Assembly (NCBI RefSeq): GCF_000337735.1 | Contig: NZ_AOHX01000025.1 | Span: 160,600 to 224,599, forward strand | Direction: 5' to 3' | DNA length: 64,000 nt | Source: Natronorubrum sulfidifaciens JCM 14089 | Lineage (GTDB): Archaea > Halobacteriota > Halobacteria > Halobacteriales > Natrialbaceae | Shown: in pieces, positions 63,282 through 64,000 of the stretch | How the letters are laid out: each line of letters starts with the position of its first letter | Position numbering within the stretch: the first letter of the stretch is position 1 | The notes under the pieces: model-generated | The model's input: only the letters and a program-made list of their open reading frames with translations | Database searches by the model: none | What the model was told of the DNA's origin: nothing | Program-made: the position numbers and the translations under genes

Positions 63282-63788
63282 GTGAACGTCTTCTGGCTCG
63301 ATGAGGACCCACGCCTCGCCGCACGATATCACTGCGACCAGCACGTGAACAAGCTGCTGCTCGAGGCTGCACAGGTGCTTTGTACCGCAGCCCGCGAGAA
63401 CGGGTACGAGGCCGAGTTTCTCTACGGATCGACCCACGTCGGCCATCCCGTTACGAGGTGGGCCACGGAGTCACGAGCCAACTGGCTGCAGCTTCGCGAT
63501 CACGCCGCAGCGCTCAACGCGGAGTTCGTCGAGCGCTACGAGAAGGATGACGACCACGCCAGCTGGCAGGTGATCGAGCGCATCGACCTCGAGGCAATCT
63601 CGTTTCCTGCCACGGAGCCGACGCCGCGGCCACAGGCGATGCCCGACGAGTACAAGCGCCCGGACGACCCCGTCGGCGCGTACCGTGCCTACTACGCCGG
63701 CGAGAAGGCCGACTGGGCTGAATGGAAGTACACCGACGAGCCGCCGTGGCTCGAGGCGGCGCTGCAAGCACTCGAGTCAGACGAGTAG
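63282..63788 (+). CDS. Conserved phage-type protein of unknown function
   Basis: 168 residues from GTG 63282. The pattern MNVFWLDEDPRLAARYHCDQHVNKLLLEAAQVLCTA, with a following VGHPVTRWATESRANWLQL, looks like a protein family met in tailed phages and some chromosomes (opening with a DxDP.xxAxxHxDxHVxKxxLE core). Function unknown; conserved His/Asp/Glu residues suggest an enzyme. No other phage gene is near. The family link is from memory and unverified. Confidence 0.55.
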   Translation: MNVFWLDEDPRLAARYHCDQHVNKLLLEAAQVLCTAARENGYEAEFLYGSTHVGHPVTRWATESRANWLQLRDHAAALNAEFVERYEKDDDHASWQVIERIDLEAISFPATEPTPRPQAMPDEYKRPDDPVGAYRAYYAGEKADWAEWKYTDEPPWLEAALQALESDE

Positions 63789-63831
63789 TCCGATTCGAGA
63801 GCGTCGTGGTAGCGACCCCACACGAGGTGGT

Positions 63832-64000
63832 TCAGTACCGAATTTCGAAGCCGTCCTCGCTCTGTGGTGTGTCGTACTCGACGTCGACGCCGTCGACCGC
63901 CGCAGCGGGACTGCCCGTGTGACACCACTCGACCATCGACTCGACGGCGTCCTCGGGGCCTTCGAAGACCGCTTCGACGCGGCCGTCCTCGAGGTTTTTC
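63832..64000 (-). CDS. acyP: Acylphosphatase, C-terminal part (5' end beyond window)
   Basis: The last 55 codons are visible on the complement. NLEDGRVEAVFEGPEDAVESM, then WCHTGSPAAAVDGVDVEYD and the terminal GFEIRY match the second half of acylphosphatase (the conserved VEGxxxxVxxxxxWCxxGPxxAxVxxV pattern and the FxIRY end). The enzyme hydrolyses acyl phosphates. The Arg/Asn active-site half lies outside the window. Confidence 0.85.
   Translation of the reverse strand, partial: KNLEDGRVEAVFEGPEDAVESMVEWCHTGSPAAAVDGVDVEYDTPQSEDGFEIRY

Overview
This window is chromosomal DNA of a halophilic archaeon, most likely a haloarchaeon of the Natrialbales type (Haloterrigena/Natrinema-like). The genus is an inference from overall gene content. 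Proteins are strongly acidic and coding DNA is GC-rich with frequent CTCGAG/GTCGA. Several genes have a TATA-like element 25-35 bases before the start codon, as expected for leaderless haloarchaeal mRNAs. Secreted proteins carry twin-arginine/lipobox signals, and ribosomal proteins L7Ae, S28e, L24e and S8e are of archaeal type. Nearly all of the window is ordinary core genome; I see no CRISPR array, insertion sequence or recognisable prophage.

Layout. 1-4637: the end of gltX, a small zinc-ribbon gene, a DUF456 membrane protein, an SDR enzyme and tmcA (tRNA-Met acetyltransferase). 4638-6403: a structured leader followed by rpl7ae-rps28e-rpl24e-ndk. 6740-9201: a winged-helix protein, sod, and a DUF5827/P-loop ATPase pair. 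9343-13385: a thiamine ABC importer (thiB-thiP-ATPase). 13442-19361: an MBL hydrolase, a membrane-tethered HTH regulator, tRNA-Glu and two tandem amidases. 19787-29615: ppc, an HNH-like protein, a tandem repeat, a DUF192 protein, a phosphoribosyltransferase, a leuA/cimA-type synthase with an overlapping upstream ORF, an orphan four-cluster Fe-S protein, tRNA-Ser and a bactofilin-like protein. 30059-37814: a phosphate region (pstS-pstC-pstA, a histidine kinase, pstB, phoU, and a divergent AbrB-PhoU fusion). 37903-43903: rps8e, a frame-disrupted beta-helix lipoprotein, the malic enzyme fusion, coaD and small regulators. 43950-46767: tRNA-Leu with repeated tRNA-3'-end-like blocks, dacZ with a mechanosensitive channel, and uridine phosphorylase. 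47050-52978: a ba3-type oxidase with a copper P-type ATPase beside it. 53012-54875: cdd and a phosphohexomutase. 55079-59844: a complete polyhydroxyalkanoate locus (phaJ/maoC, phaR, phaP, phaE, phaC, phaB). 59931-64000: moaC-nnr, small membrane/Tat proteins, a phage-type protein and the end of an acylphosphatase gene.

Genes that appear to work together: the Pst importer with two PhoU-type proteins and a kinase; the oxidase with its copper ATPase; DacZ (c-di-AMP) with a mechanosensitive channel (osmotic physiology); and the PHA operon, supplied by phaB and phaJ. The features most worth a second look are a 12-bp palindrome shared by pstB and the AbrB-PhoU gene, the tRNA-Leu-adjacent hairpin plus T-arm blocks, the structured L7Ae leader, the Tat-lipoprotein/beta-helix frame break, and the short upstream ORFs before the leuA/cimA-type gene and the Fe-S protein.
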